Shown: positions 8,150 to 16,082 of the stretch, one piece after another | Numbering within the stretch: position 1 is the first letter of the stretch | Layout of the letters: each line of letters opens with the position of its first letter | NCBI GenBank assembly: GCA_963731035.1 | Contig: CAVSUY010000003.1 | Coordinates: forward strand, 1 to 64,000 | Origin: JAANXG01 sp963731035 | GTDB lineage: Bacteria > Pseudomonadota > Gammaproteobacteria > Arenicellales > JAANXG01 | Reading direction: 5' to 3' | Length of the DNA: 64,000 nucleotides | Notes under the pieces: generated by a model | Databases searched by the model: none | What the model saw: the letters and a program-made list of their open reading frames with translations, nothing else | What the model was told of the DNA's origin: nothing | Translations under genes and position numbers: made by a program

Positions 8150-8440
8150 CTGGTGGGTGATGTGTTTAGCGAGTGGATGCGTGACAACGGCGTTCTGGTC
8201 GACTACATCGAGCCGGGCAAACCCAATCAAAATGCTTACATTGAACGCTTCAACCGGACCTACCGTACCGAGGTCCTGAATCTGTATCTGTTTCGCAATC
8301 TGCGCGAGGTGCGGGAGATTACCAGCCGGTGGATTCGTCAGTACAACGAGGACCGACCCCATGATGCATTGGGCGGTCTCCCGCCCACTGTGTACGCCAA
8401 CCGAAAGCTGGAAAACTCTACTTTTGAACTGTCGCCTTGA
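8150..8440 (+). pseudogene. IS3-family transposase OrfB, C-terminal fragment
   Basis: Reads [40 protein letters not shown] and EDRPHDALGGLPPTVYA, the last third of the DDE integrase core of IS3-family OrfB proteins. The catalytic glutamate sits in NAYIERFNR. The upstream DDE residues are missing and the 5' edge joins the cysI remnant. The right inverted repeat, if kept, should lie just after 8440. Confidence 0.85.
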
Positions 8441-8783
8441 CGGGGAAGCTTACGGTAGAGCAGCGTCTGCTTGCGGCGCCAACGCGTATAGCGCCATTTG
8501 CCGTTTCCGGCCCTAGCCGTCTCTGCCTTTCTGTGCGCGCTCCCTGTCGATCATTTTCTCCTGTCTGGCCAAACCCATCCCAAGGGTTCAACCTTGGCCA
8601 AAGCGGGGCAGTACGCAATAGTACGGTAACGCCGGAAGTTCGCCGCGGGCTTGGGCGCAAAGCGGTGGGGCGACATAATCGGTTGCGTTCACTTGACGGC
8701 CCGCACCGAAGGCGCCCAGCCCAAAATCAAACCCATGTCACCACAGATCGTACTGCCCACGCGTACGTACTTCAGCGGCGAGA
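8441..8783. other. gene-free stretch
   Basis: No gene is recognised. The first few tens of bases are probably the end of the IS3 element. Confidence 0.4.
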
Positions 8784-10118
8784 CTAAGCTGGTTCGCTGC
8801 ACAACTTCCTTACCGCTTGGCAGCGCTCTTCCACCACACGCCGGTCCTGGACTTCGGGCAGCCCCTCACTAGCTCCGCGGGCGATCATTTCAGCGTGCCG
8901 CAAGAGCGTGGTGCGGTCCTCCGGCCGATGTGCGAATCCCGCGACCACGGCGATCGTTTCCAGCAGGCGGATGGTTACCGCCGAGCTGGAGCGGCTATAT
9001 TGTCGGATCTGGTTGAACGCCGCGCCCGTGATGTCCTGGAACGTATCGGCAGGCGCAATCACCCGAAGCTTGTTCTGGCGGTCATGACGATAAGGCGACG
9101 GCATGTCTCGTGAAGCCAAACGACACAACGCGGACCCCAGGTGGTCCACACACGTGATCGCCGTGAACGGGTCGTTCATTCCAGGGGAGAGAGCCCGGAC
9201 CGCAATCTCGACCAACTGGTTCACCCCGAACTCGATGTCCTGGCCGGAAGTCCGCTGGTGGCCCAGGACGAAGAGGGAATGGACTTTGTCCGTGAGTCGG
9301 TCGGTCACTCGGCCTCCTGACCTGATCAGTGCAAGCGGACGACTGGCGACGACGTAGTCTCCAGGCCTTCGCTCCAGTCGAACGATCAGGTCCTCCTCCG
9401 TCGCCAGCGCAAGCAAGGCGTCCGCGTCGATGAACTGGAGGTAGCCGTCACCGCCCGCGCCGACCGGCCAAGCCTCTTGATCGAACGCCTCGAAGAAGCC
9501 CGCGTCGGGTGGCTCCGTCGGGGTCAACGGCGTTCCCCGTCCAATCTGTTTCGGGAATAGATGATCGATCCTTTCGATCAATTCCTCGCCGACCCGCGCG
9601 GCTATCTCATTGGCCTGGATGGATACAGACACGTGATGGATGAAGTAGATCAACACCCCCACGCTTGCCACCGCAAGAAGAACCCCGAGGGTGACCGACA
9701 GGTGCGGGACGAACGTGACCTCGTCCGCACGGCGGATCGTGCGGAGAACGATCAAGCAGTACAGGAATGTGGCGATGAACGTACCGAGGACCACCTGTGT
9801 GGTGGAATCGCGCATGAAACTGCGCAGCAGACGGGGTCCCAGCTGGGACGAGGCTAGCGAAAGGGCGACCAACGTCATCGAGAAGACCACGCCGGCGATG
9901 GTAATCATCGATCCGGCGACAATCCCCAGCACGGCGTTCGCTCCTTCTGCTCCACCGTTGAACGTCCAGCCGAATCTGAGCGCTAACCAGTCCGTCACCG
10001 GCTTGTCCACGGACACGCTCACGAAGGCCAACGCCAAGGCCATGCCGGCCATGACCGCCGGAATGAACCAGAAACCGGAATGAACGCGATCCCACCACTT
10101 GAAGAACTGCCCTCTCAC
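8784..10118 (-). CDS. DUF2254 family inner-membrane protein
   Basis: A 444-residue protein with four predicted membrane helices in the first 170 residues (GFWFIPAVMAGMALALAFV; AGSMITIAGVVFSMTLVALS; VVLGTFIATFLYCLIVL; VTLGVLLAVASVGVLIYFI) and a soluble C-terminal part. SSQLGPRLLRSFMRD after helix 2 and SPGMNDPFTAITCVDHL in the soluble part are hallmarks of DUF2254. Function is unknown. Translation starts at GTG 10118, with GAGGTG seven bases upstream; the GTG overlaps the stop of a small upstream frame as GTGA. Its GC content is higher than the cassette genes beside it. Confidence 0.85.
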   Translation of the reverse strand: MRGQFFKWWDRVHSGFWFIPAVMAGMALALAFVSVSVDKPVTDWLALRFGWTFNGGAEGANAVLGIVAGSMITIAGVVFSMTLVALSLASSQLGPRLLRSFMRDSTTQVVLGTFIATFLYCLIVLRTIRRADEVTFVPHLSVTLGVLLAVASVGVLIYFIHHVSVSIQANEIAARVGEELIERIDHLFPKQIGRGTPLTPTEPPDAGFFEAFDQEAWPVGAGGDGYLQFIDADALLALATEEDLIVRLERRPGDYVVASRPLALIRSGGRVTDRLTDKVHSLFVLGHQRTSGQDIEFGVNQLVEIAVRALSPGMNDPFTAITCVDHLGSALCRLASRDMPSPYRHDRQNKLRVIAPADTFQDITGAAFNQIRQYSRSSSAVTIRLLETIAVVAGFAHRPEDRTTLLRHAEMIARGASEGLPEVQDRRVVEERCQAVRKLCSEPA

Positions 10119-10273
10119 GAGGATGGCACCTCATTCACATGCATGTCATCCAAAGCCGAACACATCGCATCGGCGGCCCAGTAGACCTCTTTGTGAATCG
10201 ATTCTCCAGGGTCTTCATGCGATAGTAGATAACTAACCGCGTTGTCACATTGCTTACGGTCTCGAAATGTCAT
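10115..10273 (-). CDS. small ORF coupled to the DUF2254 gene
   Basis: A 52-residue frame MTFRDRKQCDNAVSYLLSHE ending ALDDMHVNEVPSS. Its stop overlaps the GTG start of the DUF2254 gene as GTGA, which suggests that it is translated, possibly as a coupling leader. No ribosome-binding site is clear before its ATG and no family is recognised. A GTG at 10327 would give a longer form. Confidence 0.35.
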   Translation of the reverse strand: MTFRDRKQCDNAVSYLLSHEDPGESIHKEVYWAADAMCSALDDMHVNEVPSS

Positions 10274-10359
10274 TAAAACAAAACAACTCGTGATTTCGTT
10301 CACTATCAGAATCCATAATTGTGTCACTTTGCCTGCGGCCTATCGGGCCAGTCGACAGC

Positions 10360-10782
10360 CTACCTTGCTTTGAATTTTCCAGATATGTTGAGAGAAACCG
10401 CAGCACGGACCAGTGCTTTGAACGCATTTTCTTCGATTTCCCCACCTTCAATAATATCAATCGCTCGTCGTTGTTTACCTTCGAGGCTGGCATTGAAAAG
10501 TTTGTCAGGATCAGGCAGTGAAGCACCTTTGGCAAACGTCAGCTTCACTTTCGACTTGTACGATTCGCCAGTGCAAATAGTTCCAGCGTGCGACCAGACA
10601 GGAACGCCCGTAGGGTTGCTGGGCTTGAACCATTTGCACTCTTCAATGACGTCTGGATCCGCTTCCTTTATGAGATCACGTATCCGTCTCAATGTCTCTG
10701 CACGCCAGCCTCCCAGGTCAGCAATTTTCTTACCGATCGTCTCCGTCGCTGAATTGCTGTCTTTCGAGCCGGATTTGCTCAT
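10360..10782 (-). CDS. DUF1801 (YdhG-like) domain protein, integron cassette
   Basis: A 140-residue protein with GKKIADLGGWRAETLRRIRD, PDVIEECKWFKPSNPTGVPV and WSHAGTICTGESYKSKVKLT, the pattern of DUF1801 proteins, small alpha/beta proteins of unclear function often annotated as iron-chaperone-like. The start at 10782 has AGAGGAAGAGGAC before it. An ATG further up (10821) lies inside the attC core GTTATGTC and would add 13 residues. The gene is the last clear cassette of the array; no good attC was found after its stop. Confidence 0.8.
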   Translation of the reverse strand: MSKSGSKDSNSATETIGKKIADLGGWRAETLRRIRDLIKEADPDVIEECKWFKPSNPTGVPVWSHAGTICTGESYKSKVKLTFAKGASLPDPDKLFNASLEGKQRRAIDIIEGGEIEENAFKALVRAAVSLNISGKFKAR

Positions 10783-10817
10783 GTCCTCTTCCTCTAAGTT
10801 CTCAAATAGATTATTTG

Positions 10818-10890
10818 ACATAACGCCTCGCATTAGTGGCAAATCAAACGCGTAGCAGTTATTTTGTCCAGCTACATGCGTTTGTTATGA
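10818..10890 (-). repeat. integron attC site (after the GNAT cassette)
   Basis: On the - strand it begins ATAACAAACGCATG and ends GCGAGGCGTTATGTC, about 73 bases apart, with imperfectly complementary ends. The stop codon TAA of the acetyltransferase gene lies in the first core. The right core GTTATGT supplies an ATG for the next cassette. Confidence 0.75.
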
Positions 10891-11328
10891 TCGTATTTGA
10901 TAAATCTTTTGGGTCTTTTTGCATTCAAAGCCAATACTTTCGTAAAACTTGTTCGCCTCTGCCCTTGTGGTATTGCAACGCACTCTTAAAGGTATATTGT
11001 TAGACCGGCAAAAATGTATTGCCTGCACGACCAGTTTTCTACCGATCCCGGAACGTCGGTAGGCGTTGTCGACAACTAAGCCACCGATCTCTGCAAATTT
11101 AGGTGAGGCCAAACGCAACGAGATAAACAGATGCAGCCATCCTTTTATCTTTTTGTCCTCTTCGTAAACCCATACGTAATCCGATGTTGATTCCTTGATC
11201 TCTGTTAGTCGTGTTTTTGCTTCTTCATTTGAACTCGTTGTGTAGCCCAAATTAGCGGAGACCAGATTTACCTGGTCAGCATCCCCGATTGTTGCTTCTC
11301 GTATAACAGGCATTGAATTTATGCTCAT
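10885..11328 (-). CDS. GNAT-family N-acetyltransferase, integron cassette
   Basis: A 147-residue protein of the GNAT fold. The acetyl-CoA motif A is IGGLVVDNAYRRSGIGRKLV, with the R-R-S-G-I-G signature loop, followed by NTTRAEANKFYESIGF, the motif B helix typical of the family. The acceptor is unknown. The start ATG at 11328 lies in the attC core GTTATGA with AGGTG just before it; an ATG at 11313 is an alternative. The stop lies in the next attC. Confidence 0.85.
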   Translation of the reverse strand: MSINSMPVIREATIGDADQVNLVSANLGYTTSSNEEAKTRLTEIKESTSDYVWVYEEDKKIKGWLHLFISLRLASPKFAEIGGLVVDNAYRRSGIGRKLVVQAIHFCRSNNIPLRVRCNTTRAEANKFYESIGFECKKTQKIYQIRS

Positions 11329-11436
11329 AACACCTAAATGAAGTTGACCCGCGTGGCGGATCCAAGCACATGGCAAGCGCGTTCTGCCATGTGCTTGGTG
11401 GAGCGAAGCGGGGTCGGCTTGAACGCATTGTTAAGT
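11325..11436 (-). repeat. integron attC site (after the membrane-protein cassette)
   Basis: On the - strand it starts CACTTAACAATGCGTTCAAG and then CCGACCCCGCTTCGC, and ends GGGTCAACTTCATTTAGGTG before TTATGA. The first 7-mer ACTTAAC fits the R'' consensus exactly and the internal GCCATGTGCTTGG / CCAAGCACATGGC inverted repeat gives the long hairpin. This is the best-formed attC in the window. Confidence 0.85.
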
Positions 11437-11853
11437 GGCGCCGCTGAAAAAGGCTCTCACCTTGTGGAATGAAAGATACCAAAGGATGAGTGCGACGATG
11501 GGAACGCCTATCCAGGCTCTCGGCTCTGCACCGATGAGAGTGTTGATGATATCGCCTACGAGGTTTAGTAGCAAAACACCGATGCCCAAGCGATAGCCCC
11601 ACTTGGTACCGGTAAAGAACCCAAATGCTGCTCCGGCGCATGCCAAGCAAACAGCGCCTAGAAGGATGGGTGCCCACAGGCCCATTTGAGAAAAGGTGTC
11701 CTGCGCAGTTGGTTTGATCTGCCACATCGGCTCAAGCGCCGTGGCGCGCGTGAGCAGGGAAACCGCCGCCACCCCACTCATAGCCACGCCGAAGATGAAG
11801 ATGAACCCAAGCGCTGTAACGCCAGCCGGCCGTCGAGTGGAATGCGCCTTCAT
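11431..11853 (-). CDS. four-helix membrane protein, integron cassette
   Basis: A 140-residue protein with four predicted membrane helices: VTALGFIFIFGVAMSGVAAV, APILLGAVCLACAGAAFGFF, YRLGIGVLLLNLVGDIINT and WIGVPIVALILWYLSF. No family is recognised. The ATG at 11853 follows the cassette core GTTAGGT at 11877-11883 by about 25 bases; a GTG at 11877 is possible. The stop TAA is in the attC that follows. An IS1182-family element lies directly upstream. Confidence 0.7.
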   Translation of the reverse strand: MKAHSTRRPAGVTALGFIFIFGVAMSGVAAVSLLTRATALEPMWQIKPTAQDTFSQMGLWAPILLGAVCLACAGAAFGFFTGTKWGYRLGIGVLLLNLVGDIINTLIGAEPRAWIGVPIVALILWYLSFHKVRAFFSGAT

Positions 11854-11883
11854 GAGCTTAGGTTCTGCGTGCACCACCTAACG

Positions 11884-13633
11884 AGGTTGTAGAAAAACTC
11901 TATTTTGGAACGGACTTTTCACGGACTCGATCTCAAATGAGTGATCAGTGGTGGAATGGCTTGGTATCGTAGACGGCTTCCATTCCGGATTACCTATGCT
12001 GGGACCATCCCGTAATTCATGATCTTCTCGATGTTGTGAACCAAACAAAACAGTCGCCACTGGCCCTGCACCTTCGGACGGCTGCGTAAACTGAACCGCT
12101 TCAATTTCTTGTTCGCCGTGATGTTGGCGAACACCGGCTCCACCACCGACATCCGGTGACCGTAGATCTCCCTGCCTTGTTCACTGTCTATCCGCCGCCG
12201 CATCCAGTTCATGTAGTAGTTGCCGGGACCCACGTCCTTCTCCAGGATGAACGACACCTGGCGACCGTGGCCGTTGCGGTGGTCCGCTGAATTGGGATTG
12301 CGCAGGCACTGGTGCTTCAGGGCACAGTGCCGGCATTGGAGAAGATAACCCTCGAAGAACAACTTGCGGTTGCCCCGCTTGTCCACTTCCTCCCGACGCA
12401 GCGCCAGATCATTGCCCGCCGGGCATCTACAAGTCCGACTTTGGGGATCGAACTCGAAAGCGTGTGCGGGAAACCATTTGCCGACCTTCGATGACCGAGG
12501 CTTCCGGTGCCGGGCCTTGTGGCCGGCAAAGCGCTCATCCCGCTCCCGGAACCGGGTGTCCGGGACATAACCGTCGATCCCCTCATCGTGCAGGTAGCGC
12601 ATGTTGGTTTCGCTCGCAAACCCGGCGTCTGCCGTCACCTGCGTCCCCTCGTCATAAATGTCCGGGCTGATGCCCAAGCGTTCGAAGCGGGTCCGTACGG
12701 ATCTCGTCATGGGCTCCAGAGTGTGATGCTCCTGACCGTCCCCGAAGGCCTGGGCCTCCACGATGATCTGGTGTTTTCGGTCCACCGCCGCCAGGCCCGT
12801 GTAGCCCTGGATCGTCCCTTTGCTGGTGGTCATCTTGGCCGAATCGTTGTCGGTAATGTTACTTTTCACTTCCCTGGCCCGCTTGCCCCGGCCCATCCTT
12901 GGGCGGGCGGTCTTTAAAAATCGTTCGATCTTCTCGTTCGCCCGGTTCAGGGTTTCGAGGGTCCGCTCGGTACGTTCGGTTCGGGCCGCGTCGCCGGTGG
13001 TTTCTTCTTCCTCATCGATCCGGCGATGTTCACCAATTAGGACCCGGATCCGCTGCTGAATCTTCTTCTGCTTGTCAGTCAGCTCCTTGAAAGTCCCCGA
13101 CCATTCCTTGGCCGCGTTCGAGGGCAGCTTGCAACCATCGATGGCGAACAACTCCTTGCCCAAAAGACCCTGTTCGTCGCACACCAGCAGGATCTGCTCG
13201 AACAACTCTTCGATCTCATCGGGATGACTGCTCACAAAATGGGCAATGGTGGTCCAGTGCGGGACCGTATCGCAGGACAGGGCCTGAAACAGGATGTTGT
13301 GCCGGCAACACCACTGAATCTCCCGGCTCGAGGTGATGCCCTTGGAGTAGGCGAACAGGATGATCTTCAGCAGAATCGCGGGGTCGTAGGCCAGACGGCC
13401 CGTGTCCTCGTTCTTGAAGTGCACATCGAAGATCGACAGGTCCAGCCTCTTGTCAATCAGGTGGTGCAGAGCGTGCTCGAAGGTGCCGGGTTGCAGCTGC
13501 GCTTCGTAGTCCACCACAACCAGCTTGCTTTGCTTATAGTCGTACGGCTTGTATCTGGGCATGCCAATACTCCTTGAACCGTTACGACACTTTACTCCAT
13601 CACGACTGGATTCCGGGGTTTTTCTACAGCTTC
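11884..13633 (-). mobile_element. IS1182-family insertion sequence, complete, inserted in an attC core
   Basis: The element is 1750 bases. Its ends carry TGTAGAAAAAC inverted repeats, and AACG is repeated directly at 11880-11883 and 13634-13637 as a likely 4-bp target duplication. Removing the element and one AACG restores, on the - strand, GCTATCGTTAGGTGG, a standard attC right core. It holds one intact transposase gene. The element is therefore younger than the cassette it interrupts. Confidence 0.8.
11994..13562 (-). CDS. IS1182-family transposase
   Basis: A 522-residue DDE transposase with the IS1182 layout: an N-terminal block YDYKQSKLVVVDYEAQLQPG and DVHFKNEDTGRLAYDPAILL, the central KGTIQGYTGLAAVDRKHQII and VTADAGFASETNMRYL, and the C-terminal RMSVVEPVFANITANKKLKR. 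A cysteine group (CRCPAG, CRHCALKHQC) near residues 390-430 is typical of this family. The gene is full length with no interruption, so the element may still be active. Confidence 0.92.
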   Translation of the reverse strand: MPRYKPYDYKQSKLVVVDYEAQLQPGTFEHALHHLIDKRLDLSIFDVHFKNEDTGRLAYDPAILLKIILFAYSKGITSSREIQWCCRHNILFQALSCDTVPHWTTIAHFVSSHPDEIEELFEQILLVCDEQGLLGKELFAIDGCKLPSNAAKEWSGTFKELTDKQKKIQQRIRVLIGEHRRIDEEEETTGDAARTERTERTLETLNRANEKIERFLKTARPRMGRGKRAREVKSNITDNDSAKMTTSKGTIQGYTGLAAVDRKHQIIVEAQAFGDGQEHHTLEPMTRSVRTRFERLGISPDIYDEGTQVTADAGFASETNMRYLHDEGIDGYVPDTRFRERDERFAGHKARHRKPRSSKVGKWFPAHAFEFDPQSRTCRCPAGNDLALRREEVDKRGNRKLFFEGYLLQCRHCALKHQCLRNPNSADHRNGHGRQVSFILEKDVGPGNYYMNWMRRRIDSEQGREIYGHRMSVVEPVFANITANKKLKRFSLRSRPKVQGQWRLFCLVHNIEKIMNYGMVPA

Positions 13634-13727
13634 AACGATAGCGATGAGCCGCGCCTGAGGGCGACCGACCGGAGTGGTAGCGAAGGGAGCGAGCCGTCAC
13701 GCGTCGGTCTCGATCGATTTGTTACGT
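13634..13727 (-). repeat. left part of an attC site split by the IS1182 element
   Basis: On the - strand the site opens ACGTAACAAATCGATCGAG and runs to CTCATCGCTATCGTT, where the IS begins. The remainder, GTTAGGT, is at 11877-11883. The outer ends are partly complementary, as expected for attC. Confidence 0.65.
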
Positions 13728-13855
13728 GCTGTTTCGGGTCTTCGATGCCGAGGTCCCGGCAGATCTTCCGAGCGAGGTGATCGTTGATCTCTCGGTGCCT
13801 GCATACTGCCGATCGTTTGTCTTATGAAGGATTGTGCCATCTGTCCGTTGCTCAT
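13697..13855 (-). pseudogene. short cassette ORF, probably frameshifted
   Basis: An ATG at 13855 with GAGAGGAGAG before it opens MSNGQMAQSFIRQTIGSMQA. In this frame the rest looks random, but the next frame reads HREINDHLARKICRDLGIED, which looks like a real helical peptide. A one- or two-base shift near 13790 would join them. The family is not recognised. It would be the cassette that owns the IS-split attC. Confidence 0.35.
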
Positions 13856-13895
13856 CGTGCTCTCCTCTCTGTACTTACAGGACCTTACGCCCGCA

Positions 13896-14363
13896 TCACG
13901 CGCCGACGTAGCCGGTGCCTGTGGATGAGTTTGTTATGTCGTGATCTTTGCTCTCAACTATTGGCAACAACCTTGAGTCAAGAATAGCCGCAGTTCTATG
14001 ACCAATACCCGATAAGTACTGAGAATTTGACGCAAACGCCATGAAACTGGCAAGGGAATTTTGCTTTACGAGCATTACGACATCCCACTGTTCGTCTGAG
14101 GGGCCAATAAAGAACTGCCCACCATTACCCAGCAATAACAGCTCTCCACCACTTTCTTTTAAAAATGGCATTGTGTGCTCAATATACTTTTGAAATGCTG
14201 CTCTGCCAGAAATTGGATTTTCTGGTGCCAACTCTGGATTGGCCGAATAGTCCGCTGTTTCCTTAAAACGCAGCATGTTGAGCATTACAACTTCCCCGGA
14301 AATGTCCCGACTAAAGAGCGCCGCCCCGGCTTCTGGTGTAGGCTCTAAAAAATATTTTTCCAT
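13896..14363 (-). CDS. DUF1330-like small protein, integron cassette
   Basis: A 155-residue protein. GEVVMLNMLRFKETADYSAN, then GRAAFQKYIEHTMPFLKESG and WDVVMLVKQNSLASFMAFAS match the ferredoxin-like dimeric alpha/beta-barrel fold of DUF1330/EthD-type proteins. The enzymatic role is unknown. No strong ribosome-binding site precedes the ATG. The codon use is lower in GC than the core genes of the window, like its cassette neighbours. Confidence 0.7.
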   Translation of the reverse strand: MEKYFLEPTPEAGAALFSRDISGEVVMLNMLRFKETADYSANPELAPENPISGRAAFQKYIEHTMPFLKESGGELLLLGNGGQFFIGPSDEQWDVVMLVKQNSLASFMAFASNSQYLSGIGHRTAAILDSRLLPIVESKDHDITNSSTGTGYVGA

Positions 14364-14523
14364 TTCACGTCCCTTAATCTATACAACTTGGAGCATAGGC
14401 AAGGACAAATAACAAAACCAATCGAGTTTGACCCTCTTGATTGCCAGAATGTTTGCCGATAACGGCGTACGACCTGACCTCTAAGTCTCTTGCATATGGT
14501 TGCGGCTGTGATAATTCGTGCTC

Positions 14524-15222
14524 TTAAGAGTCTGATTTCTTTGGAGCGTGAGTCAGCGCGGATTGGGATTGGCATCCTACAATTGCCGGAGCCTCGTGGA
14601 TGAGTTCATCATTTTCAAGTGCCTCAACCATAAATAGAGCAAAATCTATGCGTCGAGTGAGATTGCTCTCCAGTATGGGGTCCCCTACGTGCCTGCTCCA
14701 AACTGGCAGACCCTGGCTTTCCCCTTCTTCCAGGCCACTCCCGCGAACTACTGTCCACTTAGTCTTACTCTTGAATATTCTCTTACACGCTTCGACCTGG
14801 TCATTTAGGTCAGCGAAATGAGAGAGTCTTGCAAGACTGCCAAAGATCTTTACAAAAGCTCTGAATTTCCACGAGTAAATATCCTTGCCATCCCGACTGA
14901 TATGCCAACCGCATGAGAATATCAGTCGTGCATCTGGCTCGGAAAAATCCATTACTGCCTGAGCTGTGCCTGATGAATATTGCTGAACACCCCAGGGGAC
15001 TAACACTGTTAACACCCCACCGCACCCCGAAACAGCATGCTTTATGACTTCGCGATCATTCGTGGCACCCGGAATGACCGTGATTCGATCTTTAAAATCG
15101 TCGAGCTTTGTTACGCTTTTTTCCCTGCAAACACCGACTACTTCATAACCACGGTCTAATGCATGCTGCACCATATATCTTCCGAGCTTCCCGGACGCTC
15201 CAAGGATGCAAATCCTATTCAA
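14524..15222 (-). CDS. NAD(P)-binding SDR-like protein, integron cassette
   Basis: A 232-residue protein with a Rossmann start ICILGASGKLGRYMVQHALD (GxxGxxG) and the atypical/extended SDR pattern of NmrA/NAD(P)H-binding proteins: VIPGATNDREVIKHAVSGCG and TVVRGSGLEEGES. The substrate is unknown. It starts at ATG 15222, about 25 bases after the attC-type core GCGTTATG. Spacing to the next cassette is about 160 bases, without a clear attC. Confidence 0.75.
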   Translation of the reverse strand: MNRICILGASGKLGRYMVQHALDRGYEVVGVCREKSVTKLDDFKDRITVIPGATNDREVIKHAVSGCGGVLTVLVPWGVQQYSSGTAQAVMDFSEPDARLIFSCGWHISRDGKDIYSWKFRAFVKIFGSLARLSHFADLNDQVEACKRIFKSKTKWTVVRGSGLEEGESQGLPVWSRHVGDPILESNLTRRIDFALFMVEALENDELIHEAPAIVGCQSQSALTHAPKKSDS

Positions 15223-15242
15223 GGCCTATTCTCCACAATTGC

Positions 15243-15345
15243 ACATAACGCTGTTCTCAGTCGGCTGCTCTTTCAGTTTACAAAAGGTCAATTCCTACCC
15301 GGTATCTTAGATATTTGTTTGAGTTGTTTCAGCAAATCGGTAACT
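15243..15345 (-). repeat. probable attC site between the lipoprotein cassette and the SDR cassette
   Basis: The right core AACAGCGTTATGTGC is clear on the - strand at about 15241-15255. The left core is less certain; GTTACCGATTT near 15335-15345, right after the stop of the upstream gene, is the best candidate. Pairing between the two ends is weak. Confidence 0.45.
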
Positions 15346-15346
15346 G

Positions 15347-15619
15347 TCAATTACGACCTATTTCAGGATATTCCCTGAGGAATCGCAGCCAGTCCTTGAC
15401 CAATTTGTACTTTGGGGGCTCCTCCCCTTTGACGACGCGAAGAAACCTTTCCTGTTCCGGGAAGAAGGGTTTGAGGGTTCCGTTGGAAACGGCCATCCAG
15501 TATCTCCCCATGGAGTGGATGACGTACTGACTCACCGGGCTATAGTCGTCAGTTAGTTTCACCTCATAGCCGCCTCGGCGGAACACCACCAAGTGAGATT
15601 CCGGGTAGAAGTTTTTCAC
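15347..15619 (-). CDS. hypothetical 90-residue protein, coupled to the lipoprotein gene
   Basis: Starts at GTG 15619, overlapping the lipoprotein stop as GTGA. The protein, MKNFYPESHLVVFRRGGYEV to LRFLREYPEIGRN, has no recognised family. YSPVSQYVIHSMGRYWMAV and FLRVVKGEEPPKYKLVKDWL suggest a small globular domain. Coupling suggests that it works with the lipoprotein. Confidence 0.6.
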   Translation of the reverse strand: MKNFYPESHLVVFRRGGYEVKLTDDYSPVSQYVIHSMGRYWMAVSNGTLKPFFPEQERFLRVVKGEEPPKYKLVKDWLRFLREYPEIGRN

Positions 15620-16056
15620 CCAATTCGATCCAGAACCTTGTCCGGAGAGATTACTTGGTTCAAGGAGATCGCCTTCTGGCCGATCACTTCCGTCTGATCG
15701 AAAATCTGATTCTCGTCGCTGTCCGCAAAAACCAGCAATTGATAATCGCCTTCAGGCAAATTTAAGCCGAAATGGGTTCCCGCGCCAGCAAAGTACATCG
15801 TATCGACACGTTCGTTTGATTTGTATTTGCTCGAATATGCGGCAACGGCGAGGGGTATGTTGGCGTACCTGCCTTTTGTGTCGATCGTTTGCCCAATAAC
15901 GAAATAGGTCTCTCTATCGATCATATGCTTCAGGTTGACCTGTCCTGGATCTGCTTTTTGAATCCGGCCGTATTCAGCCTGGATCGAAGCATTTTTCATA
16001 TATGAACATGCACAGAGGGTACAAAGTAAAAGCAGGGAGATCATGATATGTTTCAC
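15616..16056 (-). CDS. small lipoprotein, integron cassette
   Basis: A 146-residue protein starting at GTG 16056, with GGAGGAGG about 8 bases upstream. The signal MKHIMISLLLLCTLCAC ends in a lipobox (L-C-A-C), so the protein should be lipidated and exported. The rest (YFAGAGTHFGLNLPEGDYQL, FADSDENQIFDQTEVIGQKA) looks like a beta-sandwich domain of the kind found at the N-terminus of some exported hydrolases; here no hydrolase domain follows. It overlaps the next gene by four bases. Confidence 0.65.
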   Translation of the reverse strand: MKHIMISLLLLCTLCACSYMKNASIQAEYGRIQKADPGQVNLKHMIDRETYFVIGQTIDTKGRYANIPLAVAAYSSKYKSNERVDTMYFAGAGTHFGLNLPEGDYQLLVFADSDENQIFDQTEVIGQKAISLNQVISPDKVLDRIG

Positions 16057-16082
16057 GCCAAGTGCCCTCCTCCAAAAATCAC

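Noticed and set aside
14364..14523. Possible attC between the SDR and DUF1330 cassettes
   Set aside because: GCCGTTATCGGC resembles a core but no complementary partner with the right spacing was found.
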